From NCBI GenBank assembly GCA_002478575.1, contig DLOX01000001.1, positions 1-6,816 on the forward strand: a stretch of 6,816 nucleotides of DNA. Reading direction: 5' to 3'. The translations under genes and the position numbers were made by a program. The number at the start of each line of letters is the position of its first letter. The stretch's first letter is position 1. Below, in pieces: positions 6,047 through 6,816 of this stretch. The notes beneath the pieces were generated by a model. That model made no database searches and was not told the origin of the DNA. It worked only from the letters and a program-made list of their open reading frames with translations. The DNA comes from Sphingomonadales bacterium UBA7473. Lineage in GTDB: Bacteria; Pseudomonadota; Alphaproteobacteria; Sphingomonadales; Sphingomonadaceae.

Positions 6047-6769
6047 ATGAAGAAGTTTATGATCTTGGCTGCAAGCCTTCTCGCTCTGGTTCCAGCCGCC
6101 GTTCAGGCGCAAGATGCTGACGCCTCGACCGAAGAAGTGAAGGATTTTGATCTGGGCGTGACCATAACGGGCGTCTCAGACTATCGGTTCCGTGGCATTT
6201 CTTTGTCTGACAAGGACCCTGCGATCCAAGGCGCAATCGATGTGGAGCATAAATCTGGCTTCTACGTCGGAACTTGGGCTTCGACCATCAAAGGCTCACC
6301 CGCTGATGTGGAAGTTGATCTCTATGGCGGTTGGCGCGGTGAAGTCGGCAGCGGCGTCAATTTGGATATTGGCGCAGTGACCTATCTCTATCCCGGCGCA
6401 TCGGACCTAGACTATGTCGAGCTGTTGGGTAGCATCAGCTATACATTGGGGCCAGTCGAAACAAAGCTCGGCATTGGTTATACGCCAAGCCAAGATAATC
6501 TAGGCAATCAAGACAATATCTACGGCTATTTTGATGCCAGCAGTGCCATTCCCGGCACGCCAGTGACCGTTCTTGCGCATGTCGGCCATGAAGATGGCTC
6601 GCTTGCGGGCGCTACGGGCAAGAAATGGGATTGGTCTTTGGGTGCTGAAGTTGTTGTCGACCGCTTCACGCTTGGGCTGAGCTATGTCGATACCGACATC
6701 AACCGTCTGAACGATCCAAGCCGCGTCGCCAATGCAGGTGTTGTCGCGTCGGTGAAGGTCGAGTTCTAG
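6047..6769 (+). CDS. TorF-family (Gcw_chp) putative outer-membrane porin
   Basis: A 240-residue secreted protein of the Gcw_chp/TorF putative porin family. A typical Sec signal peptide (MKKFMILAAS, hydrophobic core, then AVQA at 18-21) is probably cleaved before Gln22. The mature part is short alternating beta-strands: family-like SDYRFRGIS (44-52), SGFYVGTWAS (70-79), VDLYGGWRGE (90-99) and YLYPGA (113-118), ending in VKVEF with a C-terminal Phe, as expected for BAM-inserted barrels. It is therefore probably an outer-membrane channel; the transported solute is unknown. The length is normal for the family. The frame is open back to ATG 5918, but those extra 43 codons would put the signal peptide internally, so the start at 6047 is preferred (6044 possible). 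The gene is divergent from the c-di-GMP regulator with a 190-bp gap between coding starts. No torE/C/A/D genes are seen in the window. Confidence 0.9.
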   Translation: MKKFMILAASLLALVPAAVQAQDADASTEEVKDFDLGVTITGVSDYRFRGISLSDKDPAIQGAIDVEHKSGFYVGTWASTIKGSPADVEVDLYGGWRGEVGSGVNLDIGAVTYLYPGASDLDYVELLGSISYTLGPVETKLGIGYTPSQDNLGNQDNIYGYFDASSAIPGTPVTVLAHVGHEDGSLAGATGKKWDWSLGAEVVVDRFTLGLSYVDTDINRLNDPSRVANAGVVASVKVEF

Positions 6770-6816
6770 AGTAAGATGGCACTCAGTTGAACCAAAACCG
6801 CATCCCTGAGCCTGTC

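Noticed and set aside
6770..6816. Terminator or new gene start after the porin
   Set aside because: No hairpin with a T-run and no supported start is visible in the 47 remaining bases.

Overview
The window looks like an alphaproteobacterial chromosome segment. The evidence is a type-2 heme A synthase (CtaA) start, a TorF-type (Gcw_chp) outer-membrane protein, and a two-component/c-di-GMP gene pair of a style common in that class. The CtaA N-terminus most resembles those I recall from sphingomonads, but this placement is a weak inference. No tRNA, rRNA, CRISPR array, insertion sequence or transposase is visible.

Layout, left to right. (1) Bases 1-243, minus strand: the first 81 codons of ctaA, running off the left edge. 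(2) Bases 244-494: a divergent intergenic region with an inverted repeat and a weak promoter-like pair. (3) Bases 495-2145, plus strand: two adjacent SET-domain protein methyltransferase genes separated by one base. The first encodes a small soluble SET protein. The second has an N-terminal seven-helix membrane domain fused to a C-terminal SET/post-SET domain. (4) Bases 2015-5856, minus strand: an apparent operon of two genes separated by two bases. It encodes a response regulator with a receiver domain, a GGDEF domain and an EAL domain, then a membrane sensor histidine kinase (CHASE4-like sensor, HAMP, atypical H-box, HATPase). The kinase gene overlaps the 3' end of the membrane-SET gene tail-to-tail by 131 bp. 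(5) Bases 5857-6046: a divergent intergenic region whose right part can fold into a multi-stem leader ahead of the next gene. (6) Bases 6047-6769, plus strand: a secreted beta-barrel protein of the TorF/Gcw_chp family. (7) Bases 6770-6816: nothing recognisable.

How the genes may work together. The kinase and regulator are most simply a cognate phosphorelay: a periplasmic signal is sensed by CHASE4, phosphate moves to Asp87 of the receiver, and c-di-GMP synthesis and/or breakdown changes. The two SET proteins are probably paralogs made from one transcript, one cytosolic and one held at the membrane. Their substrates cannot be read from sequence. A link between the SET pair and the c-di-GMP pair is suggested only by the shared, overlapping 3' ends. 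The most unusual item is the seven-helix SET fusion, whose membrane part shows a 3+1+3 repeat pattern like PQ-loop/SWEET proteins and whose charge distribution places the SET domain in the cytoplasm.
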